This document shows positions 8,673-16,907 of a stretch of DNA of 64,000 nucleotides, piece after piece. Numbering within the stretch: position 1 is the stretch's first letter; each line of letters begins with the position of its first letter. The stretch spans positions 186,001-250,000 of the forward strand of contig NZ_QPID01000004.1 of NCBI RefSeq assembly GCF_003336225.1. Direction: 5' to 3'. The notes beneath the pieces are model-generated. The model had not been told where the DNA came from. It did no database searches and worked only from the letters and a program-made list of their open reading frames with translations. A program made the translations under genes and the position numbers. Origin of the DNA: Corallincola holothuriorum. Lineage in GTDB: Bacteria; Pseudomonadota; Gammaproteobacteria; Enterobacterales; Neiellaceae.

Positions 8673-9899
8673 TTACTGAGTGCTACTTTGTGGCTGTTGC
8701 GGAAAGCTAAGCTTGCGCACTTGCTCTAGCTCGATGGTGACTCTCGCGATATCCCCGTGTTGCAAAAACTCGGCAAGTAGCGGAATCGCTAATACTTCAA
8801 AGTTATGCTTGGTATCCCGGTCAAAATACTGTGAAATCCCAGACGCACTTTTTAATAGCTCGGCGCCAGCCTGAATGAAGCGATCGTCACTGTGAATGCT
8901 GTTGCTATTGGGTGACAAGTAGCCTAGCTCGCCATTAAGTTTTGACTGTACTTCTGGCCTTGCCATGTAACGAATAAATGCCTCTGCATTCTGTCGTTGG
9001 TCAGTGTTCGCTGCGATCATAAATACTTCCATCGGCGCTTCTTCTGCTCTAGCGATGCTGGCTATCTTGGGGAAGGGCATAAAACCAATATTATCAATGA
9101 TATGTTGCGGCCACTTTGGCGCGACAAAGTTACCTATGAGCGTAAATGCGGCCTGTTGATGATAGAGGAGGGGAACGACTTCGTCCCAGTCGAAATCACT
9201 CGTAGCAGGGTTATATAGATCGGCATCAATCAGTTGCTTCCAGTACTCAAAGACGGCAATAACTCGCTTATCCCGAAATGAGATCTTGCCGTTTAGTAGC
9301 TGTTGGTGAAAGGCCAAGCCATTCACTCGCAAATTGATATAGTCAAACCAAGCCGCCGCAGGCCACTGATGCTTGGTTCCGATAGCTAAAGGGGTGATAC
9401 CGTCGCGCTTAATGCGGGCGCAGGTTTCGATGAACTGCTCCCAGGTTTCAGGGGGAGGGCCATAGCGTTCTAGCAACGACTTATTGTAATAGATCCCCCA
9501 GTGATAGTAGGAAATCGGCAACGCATAAACTTCGCCTTTGTCCTCCACGGCGTGTTTTACCTTGCTGAATTGGCTATCTAAACCCTCTGCGTTCCACAAC
9601 TCGGTTAATGGATGAAGCACACCTTGGCGACTGAAGAAATAAAGCCTTTCGGATGCTTGCCAGTGGAGTATGTCTGGTGTGTCTTTCCCGGCGAACAGCC
9701 ATTGAGTGAGCATGTATTTGTATGCCACGTCTTTTTTTAACACGGCCTTGACTGCTATTCCTGTTTCTTTGCTAAAGTCAGCAAATACTGTTTCATAAGC
9801 TGACCGCTGATTTGGTGTCAGTAGCACTGACACCGTCAAGGGATCTGCAATGGCAACACTCACGGTCAGTGATAGAAGAAGTAAGGTAAGTTTACGCAT
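8673..9899 (-). CDS. orphan ABC-type extracellular solute-binding protein (family 1)
   Basis: A 408-residue periplasmic binding protein with a clear Sec signal peptide (residues 1-18, cleaved after VAIA). The body has the pattern of sugar-type family 1 binding proteins (NQRSAYETVFADFSKETGI, TPDILHW, ALPISYYHWGIYYNKSLLE, PPPETWEQF). No permease or ATPase gene lies nearby. In marine gammaproteobacteria such orphans sometimes act as sensor partners instead of transport proteins, but no partner can be shown here. GGAG lies just before the ATG. It lies 38 bases downstream of the thioesterase gene on the same strand and may be co-transcribed with it. Confidence 0.85.
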   Translation of the reverse strand: MRKLTLLLLSLTVSVAIADPLTVSVLLTPNQRSAYETVFADFSKETGIAVKAVLKKDVAYKYMLTQWLFAGKDTPDILHWQASERLYFFSRQGVLHPLTELWNAEGLDSQFSKVKHAVEDKGEVYALPISYYHWGIYYNKSLLERYGPPPETWEQFIETCARIKRDGITPLAIGTKHQWPAAAWFDYINLRVNGLAFHQQLLNGKISFRDKRVIAVFEYWKQLIDADLYNPATSDFDWDEVVPLLYHQQAAFTLIGNFVAPKWPQHIIDNIGFMPFPKIASIARAEEAPMEVFMIAANTDQRQNAEAFIRYMARPEVQSKLNGELGYLSPNSNSIHSDDRFIQAGAELLKSASGISQYFDRDTKHNFEVLAIPLLAEFLQHGDIARVTIELEQVRKLSFPQQPQSSTQ

Positions 9900-9937
9900 G
9901 TCGCTCCATTGTGCCCGCTCTCCCTGTTCTGTTTAGG

Positions 9938-10447
9938 TTATGACTTCTCACACATTGCAGGAATATCTGCATGTTTTAGCCAGTTTGATGGAACCTGTAT
10001 TGCCATTATAGTTGCGCGAGCATACGGCGTACTCGGTGCCTCAGTTACATTCATAAGTTCGCAGCTAAGGGTCATCTTTTTCCCTGACACGTTTTCAACT
10101 TTGGCGACTAATTTGATCGCTTCGTCTATCGGTGTTGGCGCTAAATACTGAATGTTGAGCTCTCCGGTAACGTACCAGATCGGTTGTCCTTGGCCTATTT
10201 CTCTGCCAGCTAATGCATAAGCGTGAGCCATCGCTGTGCAGATGCAATGGCAGTCAATGAGGGTGGCAATGATGCCGCCATTAACAAAGCCTGTTGGGCC
10301 AGCACATTGATGTGGTTGGGGGAGGTAAACGCATTCGCTGCTGCCATCGTCACGCCAATAGCTTTTTAGCTTTAGCCCTTCGCTGTTTTGCGGACCGCAA
10401 CCAAAACAGTGATTGTGCGGGATAAGATCCTGAAATGCTGGCTTCAT
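9938..10447 (-). CDS. PaaI-family hotdog thioesterase
   Basis: A 169-residue protein of the hotdog-fold thioesterase superfamily. The N-terminus NHCFGCGPQNSEGLKLK is typical of a common subfamily, and the core motif GFVNGGIIATLIDCH (about residues 53-67) resembles the HGGxxxxLxD active-site helix of PaaI-type enzymes, with Asn in place of the His. The reaction would be hydrolysis of an acyl-CoA. The substrate is unknown. The ribosome binding site is weak. It precedes the solute-binding protein gene on the same strand. Confidence 0.85.
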   Translation of the reverse strand: MKPAFQDLIPHNHCFGCGPQNSEGLKLKSYWRDDGSSECVYLPQPHQCAGPTGFVNGGIIATLIDCHCICTAMAHAYALAGREIGQGQPIWYVTGELNIQYLAPTPIDEAIKLVAKVENVSGKKMTLSCELMNVTEAPSTPYARATIMAIQVPSNWLKHADIPAMCEKS

Positions 10448-10693
10448 CGAAAAACCACTTACTGAGTAATATCAGTTCAGCGTAGCAGGAGAATCCTGCC
10501 TCGTTGTTTTCACCAATAATAAAGAGTGTGAGGGACGTTGTTAGTTGCACGCCAAAGGAGTCTGCCTTACGATCCCTTTGGCTAACAAGCACTCAGTTAA
10601 CGGCGGCCTTCGATCCGGAGAGCATTGGGCACAAAGGTGCGGTCATCTAAGGTGACAGAAAAATCGCAAACCTGTTCCTGTCTGTTACTTGTG

Positions 10694-11989
10694 TTAAAAA
10701 CCTGCCTTGTATCTGGCATTCTCTGCAAACAGGGTATGGTCATCAACATGCACATCCACCAGCAATATTTCGTTGGGGGTAATAAATATTCCAAAGGTCT
10801 TACAGAGTTTGAGGCTATTTGTGTCGCGATAGATGGGCGATACGACCATGCGTTGTTGCTTTATTCGCTGCAGGGCGATCAGCGTAGGGAAGTAGGGGCG
10901 ATGACTCCAGTTATAGCCAATACACTCGTTGCAGGTTTCAATACCTGATGCTGTGACTTCAAAATTTGCTGAGCGTTGAGTCCCCCCTGAATCACAAAGG
11001 TAGTAGCGCGCTACGCCCAGTGCGCGAAGGCGTTCGGCATCGATAGTGGTAGGGCGATTTGCCATCACACTACTGCGCAGGCGATAGACAGCATCTTTCA
11101 CTTCAATGTTATGCATCATCGTATCCGACAGTCGGATCGTTTTGCGGGAAAGATATGTTTTACGCAGCGTCGACATCTGTTCGTGGCAGCTCTGCTTGGC
11201 TAGCAAACCCGGCGCGGCAGGTTGAAATAACCAGCCTTGCATATAGTGAGCACCACATTCTAAGCCAAAATGGAACTCATCCTCGGTTTCTACCCCTTCG
11301 CAAACGATGCGACTGCCAGCGCGTTGAGCCAGTGTGGTGACAGAGAGAGCAACGTCGGCATGGGCACCGCCTTTAGCGGCCTGTTTGAATAACTGCATAT
11401 CTAATTTAATGATGTCAGGTTGCAGTTCGATGATGCGATCAACCTGTGATGCCCCAGCGCCAAAATCATCGATAGCGATCTTCATTCCTGCCTGATGGTA
11501 GGATTTTACCAACCGTTTTAACGCTTCAATATCTCCCCCTTGCTCTGTTATTTCAATAATCACACGGGATGGGTCAATACCTAGCTTTTCGACCATGGCG
11601 ACGGTCATACTGGTGTGCTGGCTAGACAGATGTTGCAACCATTCGGGAGAGATATTGAGGGTGATAAATCCGGCGTCTGACTGCTGCGCAAACAGGGTTA
11701 ACGCTTGTTGCCGAAGATAGCGGTCGATCGTTAGTTTATTGGGGAAGCTTACCGTTGGATCGCTAAATAGCGGCCCGGCACTGATCATCTTGCCATCTCT
11801 GTTTTTAGTGCGCGCTAATGCTTCGTAGCCCGCTATTTCACCGCTGGCGACATGGACAAAAGGTTGGTACCAAGGAAAAAAGTGCTCCGGATGGAGCTGA
11901 TGCCATGGGTCAGCTTGATAAGCCGACGGGCTTAGGGAGTAATTAACGGCTGTGTTTGGCATAACGGCGGCTCCTGCTGATTTTTGCAT
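10694..11989 (-). CDS. EAL-domain protein (predicted c-di-GMP phosphodiesterase) with C-terminal sensor-like domain
   Basis: A 431-residue cytoplasmic protein. Residues about 35-265 form an EAL domain. The signature YEALAR, IIEITEQ, the metal-binding AIDDFGAG, IIKLD and VCEGVETEDE are all present, so hydrolysis of cyclic di-GMP is likely. The C-terminal 160 residues (containing NWSHRPYF, VVSPIYRD and NEILLVDVHVDD) look like a Cache/PAS-type ligand-binding domain. A sensory domain after the EAL domain is an uncommon order. ATG 11989 has AAGGA 7 bases upstream and is preferred over the adjacent TTG. Confidence 0.88.
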   Translation of the reverse strand: MQKSAGAAVMPNTAVNYSLSPSAYQADPWHQLHPEHFFPWYQPFVHVASGEIAGYEALARTKNRDGKMISAGPLFSDPTVSFPNKLTIDRYLRQQALTLFAQQSDAGFITLNISPEWLQHLSSQHTSMTVAMVEKLGIDPSRVIIEITEQGGDIEALKRLVKSYHQAGMKIAIDDFGAGASQVDRIIELQPDIIKLDMQLFKQAAKGGAHADVALSVTTLAQRAGSRIVCEGVETEDEFHFGLECGAHYMQGWLFQPAAPGLLAKQSCHEQMSTLRKTYLSRKTIRLSDTMMHNIEVKDAVYRLRSSVMANRPTTIDAERLRALGVARYYLCDSGGTQRSANFEVTASGIETCNECIGYNWSHRPYFPTLIALQRIKQQRMVVSPIYRDTNSLKLCKTFGIFITPNEILLVDVHVDDHTLFAENARYKAGF

Positions 11990-12248
11990 CAACCATTCCT
12001 TGGTGAATTAGTGAAGTACAGGCAAGCCAATGCATAACGTATGCCACATGCCTTTAATATATACTTTGCAGTTATCATCAGATCCAGATCGATGTCCGCA
12101 GGAAAAGTGTGACAATAAGTCGATTAATAATTATCCAGAACTGAACCAGAATGAGCCAGTTGCACCACGCTCGCTCAGAAGGCTTCACTGATATATCCCT
12201 ATTGGGATAGTGGTTTTTTTACCGATTTGAACACAAGAGGAGTTGTGC

Positions 12249-12578
12249 ATGCCCCATCTAAGGTTTCGTGGCGTGAGTGAGCAAGCTATTCAGAATATGA
12301 GTCAAGCTTTGGTCGATGATCTTTCGCAGCTACTTGGCAGTGGCCGTGACCATTTCACATTGGAGTGCGTGTCGTCGAGTTTTATATTTGATGGTGACAA
12401 GGTTTCTCCTGAGCCAATGGTGGAGGTGCTTTGGTTTCCTCGACCACAGACGGTACAGGATCAGTTTGCCCATCTAGTTACGCAAGCGCTACGTGATCAG
12501 GGGGAAACGCAAGATATCGCGGTGTTTTTTCAAGTGCTATCAGCCGAAGCTTACTATGATAATGGCGAACATTATTGA
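12249..12578 (+). CDS. DUF1904 family protein
   Basis: A 109-residue protein with the characteristic DUF1904 start MPHLRFRGVS and the middle motif GRDHFTLECVSSSFIFDG. The family has a tautomerase-like fold and no established function. The start is ATG 12249 with GAGGAG 6-13 bases upstream; the in-frame TTG at 12243 has no spacing for a binding site. It is a single gene followed by a strong terminator, divergent from the EAL gene. Confidence 0.85.
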   Translation: MPHLRFRGVSEQAIQNMSQALVDDLSQLLGSGRDHFTLECVSSSFIFDGDKVSPEPMVEVLWFPRPQTVQDQFAHLVTQALRDQGETQDIAVFFQVLSAEAYYDNGEHY

Positions 12579-12620
12579 GCTGTCTTAATCGCCGTTCTAG
12601 CTAAGAGAAAGGGTAAGACC

Positions 12621-12648
12621 AAACGCCGCTGCACCAGCGGCGTTTTAT
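12621..12648 (+). terminator. rho-independent terminator after the DUF1904 gene
   Basis: A 10-bp perfect stem (AAACGCCGCT with AGCGGCGTTT) around a 5-base GCACC loop, followed by T-rich sequence. Confidence 0.85.
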
Positions 12649-12686
12649 TTGCCTTATGTTTTATTTGCCTTACGTAGGGCGGTTTA

Positions 12687-13109
12687 CTAATGGCTCAGCG
12701 CAGAATCATGGGATGACTTGACTGGCTTAGTTTGAGTCGTCTGTTTGTGCTCTTTGCAGCAACCCGCTAAATGCAGCCATTCATCGCCATCAGCTAAAAT
12801 CACAAACTGTTCACCACGTAGGGTTTTGATCTCTGCGGCAACGGTGACCTGTTTTTGAAAAATCGCCAAATAGATAGCCAACGGGATCCCCATGACGGTG
12901 AGAGCCAATACCAAGCTCATCATTATTTGTCGGTGAGTGCGGCGCTCATCTCTGCTGATGAGGCTCAGATGGCAAATGTCTTCAGGAATACGAATACGAC
13001 GGTGGCATAAAAATCCATCACTCACCTCGATGGCAGTGGATTCTTTTGGCATGTTTCGGTTCGACATGTGACTCGCCAGACCGGTAAAGTCACCAGATAC
13101 AATGTTCAT
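12687..13109 (-). CDS. hypothetical single-pass membrane protein
   Basis: A 140-residue protein that I cannot assign to a family. The N-terminal 65 residues are polar, a strong membrane segment lies at about 68-84 (SLVLALTVMGIPLAIYLAI), and the C-terminal 50 residues hold GCCKEHK and a Lys/Ser/His-rich tail. An N-in orientation is suggested by the Arg-rich stretch just before the membrane segment (RDERRTHRQ). It is divergent from the bkd operon, with about 300 bases between them. Confidence 0.6.
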   Translation of the reverse strand: MNIVSGDFTGLASHMSNRNMPKESTAIEVSDGFLCHRRIRIPEDICHLSLISRDERRTHRQIMMSLVLALTVMGIPLAIYLAIFQKQVTVAAEIKTLRGEQFVILADGDEWLHLAGCCKEHKQTTQTKPVKSSHDSALSH

Positions 13110-13415
13110 AGGCGTCCCAGCCCTGTTTTTTTTCTACCCCCAGTATGGTTCATCAGCCAAGTAGCGGCTAATAAAAAGTGTAAAAAACTGATGCTTTTTT
13201 AATCTAACGCATTAACAGTTTTTTATGGTGCGGTCTATCCCATCATTAGTCGCTGGCCGCTATCTCATACAGCTTGTAAATCGCACCTTACAACACAGCG
13301 TCCTGCTATCCGGCCCTGGTTACATGACACCTCGCGCTGATACCTTACATTTACGTAAAGGTAAACTTTTGCTGTTAAGTGAGTGGCGCACTCACCAAGC
13401 AACCGTGGAGGTGGA
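13110..13415. other. intergenic region upstream of the bkd operon
   Basis: A divergent promoter region of about 300 bases. It holds A/T-rich stretches near 13180-13230 and a candidate LiuR-type operator at 13350-13365. A 64-codon GTG-started frame at 13225-13419 runs through it and overlaps the start of the E1 alpha gene by a few bases. It has no recognisable motif and no clear ribosome binding site, so I do not call it a gene. Confidence 0.5.
13350..13365. promoter_or_regulatory. candidate LiuR-like operator
   Basis: TTTACGTAAAGGTAAA is an imperfect palindrome that differs at one position from the TTTACGTAAACGTAAA-like motif I recall for LiuR, the MerR-family regulator of branched-chain amino acid catabolism in Shewanella-type bacteria. 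It lies 51 bases before the start of the E1 alpha gene. The consensus is from memory, so the link is tentative. Confidence 0.35.
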
Positions 13416-14597
13416 ATGACCGAGGCAGGATATACAACGGCCGCGCGCACCAGTGAATTTGCGTTTGTCGCTCAAGAATCGTTAGCGATACCTATGTTCA
13501 GTGTGCTGGCGCAAGATGGTACTGCCTGTTGTGGGGCGGATCTCTCCGTGGTGGAGCAGACGGTGGCATTAAGGATCTATCAAGCCATGTTGTTCACCCG
13601 TGTATTAGATGAGCGCATGGTGGCGGCTCAGCGGCAGGGACGGATCAGTTTCTATCTCACGTCTACAGGTGAGGAAGCCGCTAGCGTTGCCAGCGCCGCC
13701 GCGTTATCTGATCAGGACATGTTGATGGCGCAGTATCGTGAGCAGGGGGCGTTGGCTTTGCGTGGGTTCAGCAGTGAGCAGTTCATGAATCAACTGTTCA
13801 GCAACGAATTGGATCTTGGGAAGGGGCGGCAGATGCCTGTGCATTATGGCTGCAAAGCGTTGCACTACATGACGGTATCATCGCCGCTGGCCACGCAGAT
13901 CCCGCAAGCGGTTGGCTACGCGTATGGCCAAAAGCTGGCTGCTGGTGAACATGTCACTCTTTGCTACTTCGGTGAGGGAGCTGCTTCTGAGGGCGACTTT
14001 CATGCGGCGCTAAATTTTGCTGCCGTATTGCGAGCGCCAGTGATCTTCTTTTGTCGTAATAATGGCTATGCCATCTCGACGCCAGCGGAAGAACAATACG
14101 CCGGTGACGGCATCGCCGCTCGAGGTGTCGGTTATGGCCTGCAGACTATACGTGTTGATGGTAATGATGCCTTAGCGGTTTATCTTGCAACGCAAAAAGC
14201 CCGTGCCTACGCCATAGAACATTGCGCTCCGGTGTTAATCGAGGCGATGAGTTATCGCCTGGGCGCTCACTCCACTTCTGACGACCCGTCTGGGTATCGC
14301 TCGAAAGATGAAGAACAAAAGTGGCGTGAGTATGACCCGCTAGTTCGTCTGCGTGCCTGGCTATACCGCCAGCAATGGTGGAGCGAAGCAGAGGATAAGG
14401 CGTTAGATGAATCTCTGCGCGCTGAAATGTTAGCGGCGATGAAAGTGGCGGAGAAGATCCCAAAACCGAAACTGCGGGAACTAGTGACGGATGTTTACGA
14501 TACCCCCAGTGTCGAATTGCGACGTCAGCAAGAGGATCTTGAGCAGCACCTGAAGCGTTATCCAGAGCATTATCCAAGAACAGCAGGGAGAGCATAA
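13416..14597 (+). CDS. bkdA1: branched-chain 2-oxoacid dehydrogenase E1 subunit alpha
   Basis: The thiamine-diphosphate-dependent decarboxylase subunit that acts on the 2-oxoacids of Leu, Ile and Val, in an alpha2-beta2 complex with the next gene product. The ThDP/Mg motif is [17 protein letters not shown] followed by [20 protein letters not shown] matches the phosphorylation-loop region conserved in branched-chain (and not pyruvate) E1 alpha proteins. Length is 393 residues from ATG 13416, which has GGAGGTGG just upstream; a GTG at 13383 is less likely. It is the first gene of a three-gene complex operon. Confidence 0.93.
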   Translation: MTEAGYTTAARTSEFAFVAQESLAIPMFSVLAQDGTACCGADLSVVEQTVALRIYQAMLFTRVLDERMVAAQRQGRISFYLTSTGEEAASVASAAALSDQDMLMAQYREQGALALRGFSSEQFMNQLFSNELDLGKGRQMPVHYGCKALHYMTVSSPLATQIPQAVGYAYGQKLAAGEHVTLCYFGEGAASEGDFHAALNFAAVLRAPVIFFCRNNGYAISTPAEEQYAGDGIAARGVGYGLQTIRVDGNDALAVYLATQKARAYAIEHCAPVLIEAMSYRLGAHSTSDDPSGYRSKDEEQKWREYDPLVRLRAWLYRQQWWSEAEDKALDESLRAEMLAAMKVAEKIPKPKLRELVTDVYDTPSVELRRQQEDLEQHLKRYPEHYPRTAGRA

Positions 14598-14599
14598 CG

Positions 14600-15574
14600 A
14601 TGCAGATGAACCTGCTGCAAGCAGTTAATAACGCCTTGGATCTGGCGATGGCGAGTCAGTCGAAAATGATCTGTTTTGGCGAGGATGTGGGCCACTTCGG
14701 TGGGGTATTTCGTGCCACCAGTGGTTTACAGGAGAAATATGGCCGGGAGCGTTGCTTTAACACGCCGCTGTGCGAGCAGGGGATCATTGGCTTTGCTAAT
14801 GGTTTGGCGGCGCAAGGCAGCGTGGCTGTCGCCGAGATCCAGTTCGGCGATTACATTTTCCCTGCTTTTGATCAGATAGTGAATGAGTCGGCGAAGTTCC
14901 GCTATCGTTCCGGCAACGAGTTTAATGTTGGTGGCCTAACGATCCGTACCCCTTATGGTGGTGGTATTGCCGGTGGTTTGTATCACTCGCAATCACCGGA
15001 AGCCTATTTTACCCACACGCCGGGGTTGAAAGTGGTGGTGCCGCGAAACCCTTATCAGGCGAAAGGCCTGCTGCTGGCAGCGATCCGAGATCCCAACCCA
15101 GTGTTGTTTTTAGAGCCGAAACGGATCTATCGGGCATCGGTGGGGGAAGTGCCGGAAGGCGATTATGAGCTGCCGTTAGGTAAAGCCGAGTTGGTGCGGG
15201 AGGGCTCCGATGTGACCTTGCTGGCTTGGGGCGCGCAGATGGAAGCAATAGAAAAAGCCGCAGAATTGGCGCAAGCCGAAGGTATTAGTTGCGAAATTAT
15301 CGACCTGCGCAGCTTGCAGCCGTGGGACGCAGATACTGTTTGCGACTCCGTCATAAAAACGGGTCGCTTGGTGGTGAATCATGAGGCTCCGCGGACCTCA
15401 GGTTTTGGCGCTGAGATTGTGGCGACCGTGCAGGAGCGCTGTTTTCTGCATCTGGAGTCGCCGATCACCCGTGTCACCGGTTTGGATACGCCTTTTCCTC
15501 TGGTTCATGAAGCTGAATATATGCCAGACCATTTAAAAACCTTTGAAGCGATTAAGCAGGCTGTCCGCTTCTAA
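14600..15574 (+). CDS. bkdA2: branched-chain 2-oxoacid dehydrogenase E1 subunit beta
   Basis: The 324-residue partner of the alpha subunit. It carries [12 protein letters not shown] at about 23-34, the [14 protein letters not shown] segment that contacts ThDP in E1 beta proteins, [18 protein letters not shown], and FLEPKRIYR, which is typical of branched-chain E1 beta proteins. The start codon lies two bases after the alpha stop codon, so the pair is translationally linked. Confidence 0.94.
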   Translation: MQMNLLQAVNNALDLAMASQSKMICFGEDVGHFGGVFRATSGLQEKYGRERCFNTPLCEQGIIGFANGLAAQGSVAVAEIQFGDYIFPAFDQIVNESAKFRYRSGNEFNVGGLTIRTPYGGGIAGGLYHSQSPEAYFTHTPGLKVVVPRNPYQAKGLLLAAIRDPNPVLFLEPKRIYRASVGEVPEGDYELPLGKAELVREGSDVTLLAWGAQMEAIEKAAELAQAEGISCEIIDLRSLQPWDADTVCDSVIKTGRLVVNHEAPRTSGFGAEIVATVQERCFLHLESPITRVTGLDTPFPLVHEAEYMPDHLKTFEAIKQAVRF

Positions 15575-15628
15575 ATCTGACAACCAATAACAATAAGAAT
15601 GAATGGATTTAAGGATTGAGGAAAGACG

Positions 15629-16867
15629 ATGTTTAAAGAGTTTATGTTACCGGATCTGGGGGAAGGGATCGTTGAGTGTGAGCTGGTGGAATGGCTGGTG
15701 AAAGAGGGCGATTTGGTGGTCGAAGATCAGCCCATAGCCGATGTCATGACCGACAAGGCGCTGGTGCAGATCCCTGCGGTGCACCCCGGCAGCATCAGTA
15801 AGCTGTATTACAAAGTGGGTGAACTGGCTCGTGTTGGTGCCCCGCTATTTGCCATCGAAATAGAGCAAGCCGTTGTTGCTGATTCGGTTGCCAATGCAGT
15901 TGAAGCGATAGCGACCGAAGTGGCTGAAAAGGTAGTTGAGACACCAGAGGCAGGCGCGCTGATTGAGGTTTCTGATACTCAGAGCGGTAAAGCGGTTGCC
16001 AGCCCAGCGGTGAGGAGAATGGCAAGAGAGTTAGGGGTTAATATTGCAGAGGTGCCAGGCTCCGGAGAGAAAGGACGGGTATATAAAGAGGATCTGTTTG
16101 CATTTAGTGGTAACAGTTCAGTTTCGGCACTGCCGGGGCAAGTGGCGCGGGTCACTGGCCAAGGCGAGAGCAGCCACAAAGAGCCTCTGCGTGGGGTGCA
16201 GGCAGCGATGGCTAAGCAGATGAGTTTATCGGTCACCACCATTGCCCATTTCACTATGAGTGATCAGATTGATTTGACCGAACTCACTGCGATGAAGCGA
16301 GCGTTGGCGGCGGAGATTGAGCAGCCCAAGCTAACCCTGATGCCATTTATGATAAAGGCGTTGTCGGTGGCGCTGGCGGAATTCCCTATCCTAAATAGTC
16401 ACTTACATGAAGAGCCGCAAGAAATAGAGTTCTTTCACCACCACCATATAGGGGTGGCCGTGGATACGCCGCAGGGCCTATTGGTGCCTGTGCTGCGTCA
16501 TGTAGAAGACTCTTCCGTATTGTCTTTGGCTCATCAATTAAGTGAATTATTGGCCGATGCCAGAGCGGGTAAGCTATCGCGCGCTCAGCTCAGTGGCAGT
16601 ACCTTTACGGTGTCGAATGTTGGTGCCATCGGAGGTACGACGGCAACACCTATCATCAATTATCCGGAGTCTGCGATCCTCGCTGTGGGACGCATTCAAC
16701 GCCTGCCGAGGTTTGATGCCAATGATAAGGTGGTGGCGCGGCAGATCGCTGATATCAGTTGGTCAGCAGATCACCGGATTATCGATGGTGCAACCATGGC
16801 CAAGTTCAGTAACCGTTTCATTCAGTTACTACAGCAGCCCAGTAATTTGTTGATTAACTTGAGGTAA
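15629..16867 (+). CDS. bkdB: branched-chain 2-oxoacid dehydrogenase E2 (dihydrolipoyl acyltransferase)
   Basis: The core acyltransferase of the complex. A single N-terminal lipoyl domain has the lipoylated Lys43 in DVMTDKALV. An Ala/Val/Glu-rich linker leads to the peripheral-subunit-binding domain (about 130-160, ASPAVRRMARELG and GRVYKEDL). The catalytic domain ends with the active-site motif H382-RIID-G in SWSADHRIIDG. At 412 residues with one lipoyl domain it matches BkdB better than PDH E2 with several lipoyl domains. No E3 (lpd) gene follows, so the complex must share a lipoamide dehydrogenase encoded elsewhere. Confidence 0.94.
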   Translation: MFKEFMLPDLGEGIVECELVEWLVKEGDLVVEDQPIADVMTDKALVQIPAVHPGSISKLYYKVGELARVGAPLFAIEIEQAVVADSVANAVEAIATEVAEKVVETPEAGALIEVSDTQSGKAVASPAVRRMARELGVNIAEVPGSGEKGRVYKEDLFAFSGNSSVSALPGQVARVTGQGESSHKEPLRGVQAAMAKQMSLSVTTIAHFTMSDQIDLTELTAMKRALAAEIEQPKLTLMPFMIKALSVALAEFPILNSHLHEEPQEIEFFHHHHIGVAVDTPQGLLVPVLRHVEDSSVLSLAHQLSELLADARAGKLSRAQLSGSTFTVSNVGAIGGTTATPIINYPESAILAVGRIQRLPRFDANDKVVARQIADISWSADHRIIDGATMAKFSNRFIQLLQQPSNLLINLR

Positions 16868-16907
16868 TCTAAGCTGGAAAAGGGATCCCCTGCAGCAGTG
16901 AGCGGCG

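Noticed and set aside
10597..10794. Minus-strand frame overlapping the 3' end of the EAL gene, ending in a protein-like stretch (CDFSVTLDDRTFVPNALR)
   Set aside because: I considered a frameshifted C-terminus of the EAL protein, but the EAL frame ends at a natural domain boundary and the first part of this frame has poor composition.
13225..13419. GTG-started frame of 64 codons upstream of the E1 alpha gene, overlapping its start
   Set aside because: No good ribosome binding site, no recognisable motif, and it runs through the likely promoter and the LiuR-like site.
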